This document shows positions 12,901 to 27,900 of a DNA stretch of 64,000 nt, one piece after another. Every line of letters starts with the position of its first letter. Within the stretch, counting starts at the first letter, position 1. The stretch spans positions 15,810,001 through 15,874,000 of the forward strand of contig OU452201.1 of NCBI GenBank assembly GCA_911728435.2. Reading direction: 5' to 3'. The DNA comes from Apoderus coryli (taxonomy: Eukaryota > Arthropoda > Insecta > Coleoptera > Attelabidae). The position numbers and the translations under genes are program-made. Below the pieces are notes generated by a model. That model was not told the origin of the DNA. It saw only the letters and a list, made by a program, of their open reading frames with translations, and did not search any database.

Positions 12901-15900
12901 TATGTGAACAAACTCACAACCATTTATGTCTTAAAAGATAAAATTCAACATTGTATCATTGAAATACCGCAAAATTTCATGAAAGAAAAAATTAGAACGT
13001 AGCAACATGTATAAACAGAAAGAAAATAAAATAATCAAACCAAAATATCATCAATGTAAACAACGAAAAATAATTTCGTGGCATAGCGGACAAAATGACT
13101 GGTTTTACCTACACAAGCGATTTTGTTTAATTTAGCAGGGCCTCAGTCTAATTCAGTAGAACCAGACCGAGGCATGGGTCGACAGATATACTGACGAATT
13201 CGTTTCGCTCTTATTATGAGCTCGTCAGAGTACCATAGTCGTTGCCCATCTACAATATCGGCCTGCATTTAATCACAATGAGATATACAACAGTAGATAT
13301 ACGTAAACTAGTACCATCTATCCCACCATAAAGACGCCGATCAAATCCAATGTATAGGTAACACAAGCCGTAAAAATAGGAATAAAAATAGAAATGAAAT
13401 GAAAATAGTGTAAACACAAAACGCTAGCAGGAGACCATTTATCCTGCTAGCCCCAAATATTTTGGGTAATAACGCGTTTCAGGCTGGCTCGGACACACCA
13501 CCGGGGTATGGGGACTAGCCTTAATCCATTGGTTATGCTTATGTCGAATTCTTTATGCCACAAATATATATGTTTTATAAAAACTCACAGCCGGTGTTGT
13601 TATTGAACGCCCGTTATAATTTAAAGGCACCTGTTAAGAGATAGCTCGTGCTTACGTTATATTATGATGATTCGTTAATTGTACGTAATTAATATCTGCC
13701 ACAACAAGGTGTTTGTTGGGAAACTTTGGAGTTTTCAATTTATATATTACGTTAAGCGTTTTGTCAAGTTTTCTCAAGTTGCCATAATTATGGTACTGTC
13801 TTCCGTCCCATTCTAGAGCGGTGCTCATTGACATATTTGCGTTGTCTTTCAAAACAACCTGAAAATTTATTCAGAACTTGTTATTAAACACAAATATTTA
13901 CATTTAAGAATTGCTTGTTACATAAAGCAACAAGACTTTAAGTTATGTTGGAAATTTGTTTCACACTACTATGCTTTCACCAGACGGCCGTTTCGTCGAT
14001 CCACGACTCATCAGTGGTGATCGGCAGGCAGTGTGACCCAAACCTCCAACATTTACAAAGAGCTTATACTAGCACGAGAATTGATTGAGAGAGAGATGTA
14101 TTTGGCGACACCTAGCGTGAACAGGCAATATGCCGGGTGAAACACAGTTCACAACGATGGCCGGACAAGAAGCAACAACTCCATTACATCCTATTGCCAA
14201 CACTAGATGCGCCCGAATCCCATAGCAGGGAGGCTTTATTTAAGAATTGCTTGTTACATAAAGCAACAAGACTTTAAGTTATGTTGGAAATTTGTTTCAC
14301 ACTACTATGCTTTCACCAGACGGCCGTTTCGTCGATCCACGACTCATCAGTGGTGATCGGCAGGCAGTGTGACCCAAACCTCCAACATTTACAAAGAGCT
14401 TATACTAGCACGAGAATTGATTGAGAGAGAGTATTCAATTGCAATTTTTTTAACCAAGACGCGAGAGAAAGGATCGCGCTAATATTTAAGGTACTTAATG
14501 ATAATTTTTACCTGTCCCCAGGATCCATATTTTTTAACAGGAATACTACAGCGATACTTTATTAAATAATCAATAAATGATAATCCTTCACCGTAATCCA
14601 GGTTTCCATGCAAACTGTGAGTCTCCTTTGCTCGATTGGGAACTTTTAAATGGCCTTCAACACCTAAGGTATTATTTTTTGGAAGAGATAACGTTAAGTT
14701 TGCACCAGATCTAAAATGAAATTACGAATATAAACTAATAATAATTATATCCTTTGGATATTACTCATTGAACATAATTTTCATTATTTTAGTTTTTTAA
14801 TAAACATAATCTCATTTACCCCCATAAATTATCTATTTGGATATCTCCTCCAGCTCTAACAAAATGAAACAATTTCATTGGGTTTTCATAAAAACATAGT
14901 ATTGCTGACTGACTGGAGTACTCCATATTTTCATACTTTCCAACTACTTTGACATACATATTTTCTAAAAATTTCCACATATAATCCACAGCTACACTGC
15001 CTTTTGCCGCAGTGACCTCGAAAAATGCGTACACTGAATGATATGAACCATTTTTGGGTCTAAAAATATACACAATCGTTAATAAAAAGAAGTTTATTAC
15101 AAACTAGAAACCAGGAAATGATGGTAAGGTAGCCAATTATTATTGATTACGTAAGGAGAACAATCAGTTTACCAAATCTCTAGTTTTTTAAAAGCGAGAA
15201 AATTTTTTGAATTTATGTAATTTGAAGTTTGCTCTCATGTCAACGAGTATTAGTTTAATAAATATTCATTACAAAAAATATTTACAATTATTATTTCTGA
15301 AAGAGGACAAGGAACCAGAAGTAATATCACGAATTACTATATACAATCATGTATACCAAACGATATTATTTTAGATATTCAGTGAATCAAAATTAACAAA
15401 AAAATAATAAAAAATTAAAGAATGTTTGACGACATTTAGTTTACGTTGGTAATATACCGAGTGAACAGCAATTCACTATATCGACTGCGCCACTCATCAT
15501 GCACAATTACCAACACATAGATGCGAAGCTCCAGGTCAATAATTAAAATTTGAACAGTGAACCAAATATTCCTGTTTTATTTTTTCAGTAACAAATAAAA
15601 TTAAAATAAATTATTAATATTATTATTATTTTTGGGGAGCTTCTACTTTTATTTGTCACTGAAAATATACAACTCCACTTAAGAATGGACTATTTTTTCA
15701 AATTGAATATTGCTCATATCCTATTCAAACTTTTCACCTTCAATTTTCTTGAAACTCTATTACCTTTGAGAAAAAGTGTACTGGTTTTACAGAAATTTTA
15801 AAATTATTTGAGTGCTAATAATACGAAAAGTTCTGCACCAATATTAACTCCAGAATTTCAAATAGTACACCCTATATATTTTTATATTTTATTTGGAATT

Positions 15901-18900
15901 ATTAAACTCCCTAATTGAATTTTTCGTAATTTAGACAGAAATTAAGATTATGTATTTTTAAAATTTATTTTCTCAGCAAATAATGTCGTGTGCGCTAGTT
16001 AAGATTACCTATATCATAAAATTTCACAAATAACTTAAAAAAGCTACCTTCTAACGATCTGTGGCCGCTAAATGTATACAGGGTGTTGCCGACCGTCGGA
16101 ATATTTTCACAAATTTCGATGAAATTACTTGTTAGTTTGAATTGAATCAGTATAATTTTTTTTTGTTACGATTGACCTTATATTTTTTGGTAATAAATAA
16201 AAATATTTTTTTCACAAGGTGTATGTATCCATGTTAAAACTTAAAACACTTTATAGTAAGATTTATTAATGCCACTGAAGATGGAACTGTGAGTTCCGAA
16301 ACATGTTTGGCTGATATAAGCATCTGTATAAAGATATTTTGTGGACCAGACGCCTTTGATTGACAAATACACCGCTCCACGTCGTAATGCATTACTTCAA
16401 AAAAAAACAAAAACAAAAATGCAATTATCTGTTATTTTATATGTGAAGATTGCAAATATTGAAATATATTTGAGTTTGAGTTTTTTTTCGTTGACGATTT
16501 CTATACATTTTTTGTAATGTCATTTGGAGAATAAAAAAAGTGCCCACCTGTACGTAGTATGTATGAAATTAAATAAGTAAATAAACAAACTTAATTTGCC
16601 TTAATTAGACATTCAAACAATACAAAAAACAAACAACATATCTCAAGCAAAGACATTGCACATTATTATATATTATTATATAATAAGTCATGCTCACCGT
16701 TTTTGAGTAATATTGTAAGTTTTACAAAAAACTTGATTTGAAAAAAAAACCCAAGGACATTTTTAATGTTTTTTTGTAACTAAGTGGCAGGATTGTTGGT
16801 TTTCCATATGCAGTATGTTTGTAAAAATTTCAAGGCCTCAAAAAATCTAGGAGCTTAGAATATATCTAAGGTCTCAAATAAAATTAAATTTATGTTTTAT
16901 ACATATTAAATTAACCAGCTATTTACTGTCTGTTTACCTGTATATTATGCCACATTTAGGATTTTCTAATTTTGGTATCTGGGAAGTGCCGCTAATATTC
17001 AGTGTGGTTGAATTTTCATCTGAGTCTACTTTCGCATTAACTGTTATATTTTTTATAGTATTGGGTGGATTAATCTGAAACAAAGGCCACACCTAACTCG
17101 TAAATGTGTCGATCTAAATTTCTGCTAGATTAGAAGGTATATTATATGTAGTTTATCCAAATCAAAAGTGGACTGTAATGATCAATTTAACATAGAGCGT
17201 AATTACCTGCAACTTAATATCCCAATTTAGCAAAGTCTTAATTGATGTATCCGCGCTGAATCTTGTTACATTCTCAGCATTTCCTACAAACCCATTCAAC
17301 TTGTATCCATCCAATGTGCCAATAAGATTGTATTGCAGTGTTATAGGCTGACTATTGTCTTTTGGAGTCAATATAATTAAAACTTTAACCGGTAAGTTGG
17401 TCACAATATTTGCATTTCCACTGACAATAAATTCTTTATCTTTTATGAATAAATTACCATCAAATGTTCTTTGGTCTTTGGATGGTTTCAGTATCTTACA
17501 CTCCAACACTACTGGAAATCTGAAAATAATTTTGTATATACCTATATAAATATACAGGGTGACTGGTTTTTGCAGCACGACTTTAACAACTTATAGAACA
17601 TAATTTTTTTAAAGAAACACAATATATACGTGGAAGCTTTGTTTCTGAGACACAGGGTGTCGAGGTTTCAAGAATTTTTTGGTCTTTCTCCAATAGTTTT
17701 AGGAATAATGGATTACAATTTAGTACACTTTTTACACGTCAAAAACTGAAGATCTGGGATTATTGAACATTTTTCAAAACCTTCAGGGTGGTACATTTTT
17801 GGGGTTTGTACTGAATTTGAGCCTCCTCTCGAACTGTTTTGTGCGCCGTCGCTGCTTTATACTAAATAATAATTTAGAATCTCTGTTTAATTTAGAAACT
17901 GTTTGGTTTCTTCTATGTGTACTGTACTGTACTGATTTGGGGAGAAATAAAATGTATTTTTTTTTACCGGAAGTACCAGTCAATAATTAAAGTATAGTCA
18001 TAGAAAACCTATGTTAGTCTATTTAAGAGAATTAACTCATACACTTACTGTTTGCCGCTGAATTGTAAAAGTGAAACGGTTTTAAAAACATTATCTTGCA
18101 AAGTGGAATTTGCTTCAATTTCCAGAGGATGTACCTGAGCAAACACCCACATGGTTGACTTCTCTTTTGACAAATATGTATCGAAACCAACTGTAGTATT
18201 TTCCATGCCATCAAAAGGTGTTTCAAGATTCAAATATGCTTTATATCTTGGCGATTTTACTAGCCAAGAAGTCCGTAAAAATATCTACAATACATGAATA
18301 AAATCATAATTATTGATCGCTTCGTGTAAAGAAAAAAAATATGTAATATTTCCACAACTTTTGAAAATAAGTACTTACATCTTTATATCATTGAAAGGGC
18401 TAAAAACTAGTATTTTTTAAGTTCATGGGCAACTATTTGAAAAAAATATATTTTATTTAATTCCCTCAAAAAAGGGCCTCAAGAATGTGTTTACAGAATT
18501 TTAATATTCTACGAAATACAAAAAATATTTTCCAAATTGCCGAAAGTTATAATGTGGTTTTTAGAATTAAACATTCAACTCAGGAAATAGGTTTTCCCTG
18601 TCAATACAGACCAATTTCTAGCATCCTATACATAATTTCGTGAAAATATACTTACATCTGTTCGCAGCCTGTCTGGTACTTTTACAGTTAATTCAATATT
18701 ATTATCAAGCTCTGTAGATTGTTTGGTCAAATGTAATTGACATTGTGGGATGTTAATAATTTGACTTTTAACATAGAAGTCTGAGGTGATTCCCATCCAA
18801 TCGCTATCGCGCTGGAAACAGAGTGAGTGCTTAATCACAAAAGCATGTTTTAAAGTTTTTGATTACAGATGCATATACTTAATTGGGCAGAATTGAAATA

Positions 18901-21900
18901 AATTACAATGTTAAAGATACTTTTTTATGTTAAAAACTAGGACACTCAAGGTCACCTCATAAAATGGAAGTGTGAATTTTGCATAATTCATTTGCGATTG
19001 CTCGTATTGCTTAACGATCTTATTAATAAACATTTTTTGAATAAGAAACAGTGTTTTTTAAGTTTTGATGATACTTTGCAAATGAAAAACAGTTTTTTAA
19101 GTTCCCTGTATTTTATCGTTGCATGATGTCAGCATATTAAGCTATGTTTACAACTCAATTTTCCGTCATTTACAGTTCAGAGAATGACCTTGAATGTGGT
19201 AGTTTTTTTTGGTGATGGCCGTACTTATCATATAGGGTAAATTAAAGAATAAGAATGCAACTAAATAACTCTCACTATAAAGGCATACAATATGTCAGAT
19301 GGGTTATGTGAATATTAAATAACCTAAAAAAAAAAATACTCGGTGAATGTTGGTCGATGATACATTAGGGAATTCAAAAAAGGTACTCAAGATTTCTCGT
19401 TACCGAATGTTTTTTATTTTAGAATTCACAACAAAAACTTAGAACCTGCTGAAGTTGCTTAATTAACTACTTGACCAGAGATACAACTTTTTTAGAATTA
19501 AAGTTTCAGAAGTGGAAATAATTCCTTTGGTTTGGTAAAGTTATTTTTACTCTTTTGTATTAAAATTGGATACAATTTATTTTCAAATATTTATTTTTTC
19601 TTTTCGTTCACGTGAAGTTCGTTACTGTTATCTCTATTGAAGAATGCTACAGTGATAACTAGACACGAATAAAATACGTTCGCCTCAAGTGCTCTAGCAA
19701 AATCTGCCTTGTGGGGACTAAAATTGAAAAATATACTTCTTAAACTGCACTGGACAAATTTATACAATTTATGAAAGGAAAAAATATAATAATAGAAAGT
19801 AGAAGAATAGAAGTAAATAGGTACACACTAAAACCATCATTGAAACAGATTTCAATTACAGGATAATTTAAGAGGGAACCTTCCGGACAATTTGGGAAGG
19901 GAAACTGTGTAAGAAAATTCAGAAAAACATTCATTATGACAATACATCAACCCTTGTTTTCGATATTGTCACACCCGGTATATTGTAATAAAAATATTGC
20001 ATCCGGTCGAACTAGCTATTTTATGCTGATTAATAATTATTAAAAAGTTCATCAAAGTTTAGACAAGTTCACGACTTTAGCATCGGTATTGTACCTAATA
20101 GACAAATTGCAAAGCCAACAAAAACGGTCCGACCGACGCTAAGAATAGACAATTGCATTGGTCGATATTCGAAAGAGTGGAGATAATCAAAGGTTATAAA
20201 TTTTTACGAAAATATAAAAAGGCAGTGAATCTGTAGGTTTAAAATGGACATAAAAATGAGATTTTAATGAGGAATACCAATATGACGACACAGCTGATAT
20301 TTCGTTCGCGTTAATAAAATGGTTAAAATTATAAATATTTAATATAGCTACTAATAATATTAATTCGCGTTAAATAAACTATAAATCTTAAGACACTATA
20401 CCCAACGGGGGTAATTAGCGCTTCTAGGACCCGAAGTTTACTTCACCGAAGTTTGGAGAGAAAACCCCGTTTTTTCCTGTTGCGTAAAAATTTATAACCT
20501 TTGATTATCTCCACTCTTTCGAATATCGACCAATTCAATTGTCTATTCTTAGGGTCTGTCGGACCGTTTTTGTTGACTTTGCAATTTGTCTATTAGGTAC
20601 AATACCGATGCTAAAGTCATGAACTTGTATAAACTTTGATGAACTTTTTAATACTTATTAATCAGCATAAAATAGCTAGTTCGACTGGATGCAATATTTT
20701 TATTACAATATACCGGGTGTGACGCTTAGACGGTTCAACTTTTAACAGCGGACAAAAGTTCATAATAAATTGGCCTGCATACTTCGCCAATTGATTGTTC
20801 TTCTTCTGTATCCACTGTTGAAGTCGTATAAAATTTTCTGATGCAACTGCAAATTTATTTACGTACCCCAGCACCGCAAATATGTACATTTACTAACTCT
20901 AATGTACTATTATGTATACATACCTATGATTACAGTGATTATAAATTTTAAATGAAACAGTATAGGAACAGTATCTATAGGAACTTCCCAATCAGCATTT
21001 TATTTTTTTGTTTCAAACATATTTACCTCTATAGTTGCGTCCAGTGATATGTCACTACTATTTGTATTGAATAATAGCTTTGTGTGATACAAATTCTCCT
21101 CAGTCTCAAAAGCTCCAAACAAATTCAACTTTGGAAAAGCTTTAAATAGTGTATTAACCTTCACAGTTACGTTGTATGTTTTTTCCACTTCGTTGGGAGC
21201 TCTGTCAACATGATATTCCGCAAAAATTCCTGTCTACAAAGAAGTATTAGAGGTAGTTTTTACAATTTGTACAATGTATTAAAAGTTTAGATATACATGG
21301 TGTTTCAAAAAGACGCTGCAATTTTTATGGGGGTGATTTTTCAGGTTATTTTATGAAAAAAGGTTCCCATAAACATACGTCCGGAAATGCATTGTTTGCA
21401 AGATACAAGGTGTTACATTTTTTTGTTTTTTTGCCATAAATGACATGAGAAATCACCCCCTTAAATATTGCCGCATCTTTTTCAAACATCCTGTATATCT
21501 AAACCTCACCATCATTTGTTATGTTGCTTTCAATAATGCATCTTACCTTTAATATTTCAGAACGATTTGTGTAATTTAGATCGAATTCAAATACATATAA
21601 TGTGCTAGGAACAACATTTAGGTGGAATTTAGAGCTGATTGATTTGAAGTTGACATACGGTGTAGTTATTTGAAGATTATTTTTCATATCCAATATATTC
21701 TAAAGGAAAAAAGTGAATAAATATTCATTCTTGATTTTTTCTTAGATAGAATATACAAAAAATAATTGAATAGAAAAAATTGTCAATAATTTTGTATCAT
21801 TACGAATTTTTTGAGACTTTGCATATTCAAGAAATACTTTGATGAATATGTTGTAAGTTTTGATACGGCACCCAGATATTGAACAAAACGGATGCCATAG

Positions 21901-24900
21901 GAGGAGTTTTACGTGATCTTGGATTAATTTTAATTTTTGTACTTACTATGTAATGGAATTCATCGAATATGGTTGCGTAACCGTCAGGTAATATAAGTTT
22001 TGATTGAAGAACATAAATAGGTCCCTTTTGGTCAATTTCCAATTTACCCTTTATTGTGGGATAGACAATAGTATCCAATTCTACTAATCCTTCCCAACTA
22101 AGCGGATCATCATTGGTTATTCCTTGTTGATCATAGAAATCTTTAATATTAATACCCAGTTCTTTTAAAACTTTAGCTTTTGGTTTTCCCATTAATTTTG
22201 CACCTAACTGAAATTTTAATTTAATATTTATCAACTATTGATCATAAATCACTATTAATTTTCACCTTTTAAGCAAAATTTCTGAATGAAACGAGTGTAA
22301 ACACTACAAAGACTACAGAATAAATATAGTATTTAGGAATATTTGCTTTCTATACCTTTAGATTATAATTGGAAAGCATTCTTTGATATTTTAAAATTGG
22401 CAATGGAATCTATATCATTATAAAGGAGCAACTTTGACTTTAAAGTTACACACATTCTTATTTGTCCTATACTAACATTATTGAATATCATACCTTGAAT
22501 TTTAATTACGATATAAAAATTTATTAGAGAAGCTTGGATTCAATTTAAAGCTATTAGGTTCCCTATCGTATATTGTGATAATAGATACAAAATCTGACAA
22601 ACCTTATAATAGGACAACTTAGCAGAAGCTTCAAAATCCAAACCGTCTTTGTAAATAAGCTTTCCAACAATACCATTGCTCTCGAATTCTTTAATGGGTG
22701 TATAAATTTTGTATGCATATTCAAAGTCTACAATACTAACATAATGCCATATGCCTGAGAATCCTAACAATAAAAAGTTCCATCCAATACAAAAGTTTGC
22801 CTAAAATAAATATATTAACTTATTATTGTTCCTGAAACAGTAATGTACTTCATTTGTTCTTATAAATTACAAAATCAATTCCATATAATAATTATTTACC
22901 TAACAAGTGCGGAAAAGACACTGTAGGTACCTACAAATTTTTTCCTACGAGCACTTCAAATTTCGCAATCCCCAAACAGTACAAGCAAAACTGTAGAAAT
23001 AACTCACAATAATTTAAAATACATTGTTATTGCCAGAGAAAAAGACCCATAATGGTAAAAAACTAGCTTAAGTTTGTATTTTAATACATTTGAAAAGCGG
23101 AAAACTAACTTTACAGCACTGAGTGCGAAAAAGTGCACTTTACCGCACGCTTGTAGGAAAAAATAATAATTAAATCAAAACATAATATCCTGATTAATAC
23201 ATACCTGTTCTGGTACATATTTACCAACAAAAATAATATTTTGTAAAAAGTCTACCGGAGTTGCCAAAAATAATTTTACATCGAAATTGGTAAAATTGTT
23301 AATATTCAACAAAACTTCGGTTCCGAAGTTTCCGGTAGGATATGTAATCAAGGCAACAAAATGTCTCTGATATTTCGACAGTAAATATTTCGCTTGATAT
23401 TCTTCATCAGGTGTAGTAACGTTGATCACTAACATACTATCCATAAGTTTTTGTAATTTGCCTTCCATATTAACTAACATTTTCTTGTGGTCTAAATCAA
23501 GATTTGCAACTCCTCTCAGATATTTGGAGTTAGTTAAGTAAATTTTGCTAATTAAAAGACCAGTTTCTAAGCCTTTAAATGGAGTTTTCGAATGGATAGT
23601 CCCAGTTAAATTAGTGAAATTGTTGCTGGTTTCGATTTTCCAGTTACTGTCCACATTGATTACAAATTGGGGGTTGTACTGGAATTTCAAACAGGATAAA
23701 ATTAAAACACCACACATAAGTCCATCGAAAAATATGCCTGTACATATAATTCGTTGTCAAAACTTCTAAATGTTTCTGTCTCATTTTGTAGACCTATTAG
23801 GACTACATTTTAAAATAGGTGCCATTTGTACAAGGAGCTACATTATCCCGTAGCGTTTTTTTTTAAATGGAACACCCTAGATATCAATATTTTTGCTTTC
23901 GATTCAGACATCTTATTATTATTTCTTTGCTCCAAAAATGCATATTTAACTAGATAGGTACTAATTTTAAAAGCCAAAAAACATGCCCCATTATTAGCCA
24001 TTTTTGATAGTTTGCAAAAAGTAGGTATTTCATAAGATGTACAACATCATGTCGCAAAATAATCCATTACACAGTGGTTCGAAAAGCTACCCATTATACA
24101 GGGTGTTTTTATTGTTCTTTGACATCCGCAGTATGTTATCTATCTACGCCAGTGAAGTTCAAATAATCTTTTTAAGAAATAAAAATATTTTACAAAATTT
24201 TATTTATCTTGAAATTTTTTCTTCAATTAAGAGTTTCAACTAGATGGTGCTCCCGCGCACTTTTCTAGAAATGTTAGGGCCTATTTACATGGGATATTTC
24301 CTAATCGTTGAAATGGTCGGGGTCAAGATGCACCCGTTAAATGGCCAGACCTCACCCCATTGCATTTTTCTATATGGGGATTTCTGAAAGATTTTGTGGA
24401 TAAAGTTCTTATTTATTTAAGGGAAAGAATTCTGCAAACTAGCGAGCAGTTCAAGTTGAAACGGGACCATGTAGGTATGTATTGAAAAAAATTGAACAAT
24501 TCTTATGAAGATAAGTTATTTTTATACGAAAACATAGCTATTTAAAATAGGATATGGTTATTATTTTGTGACCCCATGGATGGTACGCCAATGATTTTCG
24601 AGTGTTCTTCACATTATTTCTAAAACAAAACTATTTAACAAAAATTTTCAACATACAAAAAGATTCTACAATATTTTTATTTGTTAAAAAGCGTTTTTGA
24701 ACATCATTGGCGTAGATACATAACATACTGTGGGGGTCAAAGGATAATAAAACCCCCATGTAAAATATTTACTAGTATTTCTTATTTTGTTTTTCTCAGA
24801 AGATAACTATTTATTATTGTTTATTGTACCAAATTTTATATGAATATGTCAATAAATATTTAATTAAACAAAAAATAATTTGTTTTTAAATTCAATTTTG

Positions 24901-27900
24901 TGACAAACCAACATTTGATATTTATCAATTTATCTCTGAAACCAATACTTTTATTCAGGACAGCAAAATGTTTGTAAAAAACAGTGTAGTGTTGAGGTCA
25001 TTGCCGTAGGTACCAAAAATTGAGGGGTCAGAGGGTATAAAACCTTCCGTCATTTAAATGAAATAGCATTTTAACTTTTTCTACCTTGATAACATGAGGC
25101 TAAAATATATAGGCAATGATTAGGATGCGAGTTATTGAGAAAAATGTTTCTTTTAAAAACAAAGTTTGACACCCTGTATATCGGACATGGAGCCCTAAAA
25201 TAGAAAATGGCATAAGAAAAGTGCAATTCATTTTGCTCAAGAAATATGCGGTTAATGGATTGGCCCATTTGTTTGGGACACCCTGTATATAACGTGAGTA
25301 TAGCGTCGACTGTATTTACTGCAACAAATTTTATACCTTGTTCAATGCGGTCGTATGTAGAACTAATGCGGCCACATTTTGCAAAAAGTTTAAAAGAAAT
25401 GCATATCAAGGTTATGGTTTTTTTAAATAGAACACCCTGTATTTATTTCAAAAATAAATACGATTTGTTATAAGATGTCATATGCAAACAAATATCGTCA
25501 ATTCGTAAAAATCTAAAGCCTTGGTAAAAAAATTTGAAGAAAAACTATGAATCAAGCACGTTGATTTTAGTTATTAAGAATCAAAACAGCAACAATTACT
25601 TGGGTTTTAATGTTTGTTAGAATATTTAAGATTTATTTCTAAAAAAAGTAGTTTAATTGCATTTTAAAAAAAGATGAAAAGCTAGGTGGATACATTTCAT
25701 TAGACGACCCTGATAAAACTTATTTTACTAGAAATTTTAAATATTTACCCGTACCATTAAATATACGTTACTGCAAAATGTTGTTTCATTTTGACGATGT
25801 TGTATTGTGGTGTTAATATTTGGTATCCGACCAAGTGAGCTCGTTATCGAACCACTATATTTACACGTAAAATATGAAGCTGTTGACGTGTAATCTCCGA
25901 AAAGGGACAGTGAAACTTTCTCTTTAATATCCCATGACAATTTCCCATTCAACCCATATTTGTTACCCTTGTGATCGAACCTATAACAAATATAGATTTA
26001 TTAGAAAACCAAACGATGTACTAAAAACGTATACAGCATGATTGCTGGTCGATGGTACATTAGAAGTTTTGGGAAAAGTAAACATACGATTGTTTTGAAA
26101 ATTTAAGTGATTACTCAGGTCAACCTAATAAATCAGTCTATAATATTATCATATTTGTACGGCTTCCAGTTATACCGGAAGTTGATATTGTCACACCCGG
26201 TATATTGTAACAAAAATATTGCATCCGGTCAAACTAAGTATTTTCGCTGATTAATAATTTATAAAAGTTCATCACTCTAACATCGGTATTGTATCTACGA
26301 AATAGACAAAATTTGCCGAATGAGATTTTTCCACAAATAAAATGACTTTAAGATCAAACTACTTACGTTCCGTATATCTTAATTTGTTTATATGTATCGA
26401 AAGGGGTGTTTACTAATAAGGATCCTTCAATAAATATTTCTGTTTCATAATTATACAGTAAATCTAAACTAATGGCGAATGATTTTCCATCGTCCCAAGA
26501 AATAGTTGCCAATGTATCCAAATGACCTCCTGAAAAATAAATATCAAAACTTAAATTAGACACTAAATTAAATATTCAAAATATTGTATCAATACAAACA
26601 TAAAAGCCTACATTCTTACAATATAATAGTTTAATATATTCTTTAGCGGGTCTATTATTCACGAAGATGAAAATTACGGCACGAGCCGCAGGCGAGTGCC
26701 TGAATCATCTGAGTGAATAATATCCGTGTTACACACGATTAGTTAACTATTCTTTCTCCACGACTATTTAACAATATCTCCATTAATGTAATGTTATTCG
26801 TTAAATTATCATAGCTTTTATCGACTCCGTGAATAAAAACCAACACCTGAGCAGAAGCAGTATCTGACCCATCCGTTGTCACATCCAAGGCTAGAGAAAA
26901 CCACTCAAGATGTCCAGTTTTGTCAGATAGTTGAGATGATATATTTTCTGCGATATCTTGCACCCTCCGCGACACGGTGTTTGCTGACAAACATTTAAAT
27001 AAATTTACCTTTTCGGGGAATATTTCTTCGGCTACTGCAATCAAACATTCTTTTATCATTTCTCTATCGGTGAATGGTTTTCCACGTTTTCCGATTTCAA
27101 GAGCCATACGAAAGCTGGCGTGAGTTGCAGACTCTTGTTCAGTGTTCGCTTAGGTAAACAAAGATTGCTGCGATTTCAGTCCGCGTTTCAAAACTTCAAA
27201 TTTTTCCGTCCGCAAACTTCCTGTTTATTTGGAGTCATTTTGAAGATGTTTCGGTTCATAGTGTCAATTATTGTTATATTCTTTGAGAACAACTCAATAC
27301 AAATTAAAAATAGCGCCTTATTACTGAACTCAATCACAAAATACTAAAAGTTCCATTTATCTTTGAACGTTCTGCATTCACTATGTATTTTTGTCTTCTT
27401 TTTCATACTAATATAATATATATATACATAAAAACAATAAGTAAAATCGAAATACTGTTATGTACGGGTGTTGATTGATTTCACAATAGCCAATTTGGCT
27501 TCCTTCGCCTTTCCTACGCAAACTGACTCGCGGTTGCGGCGCTAGCCTTTTTACATGCAATTGCTGCCATCTCGAAGTGATCGGAATACACTAATCAGAA
27601 CCAGAACTTTCTCGAACCTCTTTGGTCCACACAAACGTCCTGGCTTCCGATACTTACGCATGTTCATTATGGTAATGTTTTTAAGCCACGTTATAATCGG
27701 TACAATGGTGCAACGATATTAGTTTTTTGAATTTGAAGTTTGTCAAATTGGCATATATGAATTTTTGAGTACGAAAAAGTTCTTGTATTGTTTAAAATCC
27801 ATTTATCAGATTCCATGTAGTCGTGGAAATGGATAAAAGCATACATATACATATATTGAAAAACAAAATATTTTTAGAATATTTAGGTATTTAATTTTTA

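Larger units (their letters stand above)
13902..14431 (-). mobile_element. Retrozyme-like tandem repeat with two hammerhead ribozymes
   Basis: Bases 13902-14095 repeat, apparently identically, at 14238-14431, a period of 336 bp with a 142-bp single-copy spacer. Each copy contains a complete type I hammerhead on the minus strand (13977-14020, 14313-14356). Self-cleavage at both would release a 336-nt RNA, the layout known for metazoan retrozymes, which yield circular RNAs. There is no ORF. It lies in intron 30 (14511-13859) in the same direction as the host gene, so the host pre-mRNA would contain both ribozymes. Degenerate relatives are at 15420-15545 and 33944-34140. Confidence 0.75.
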
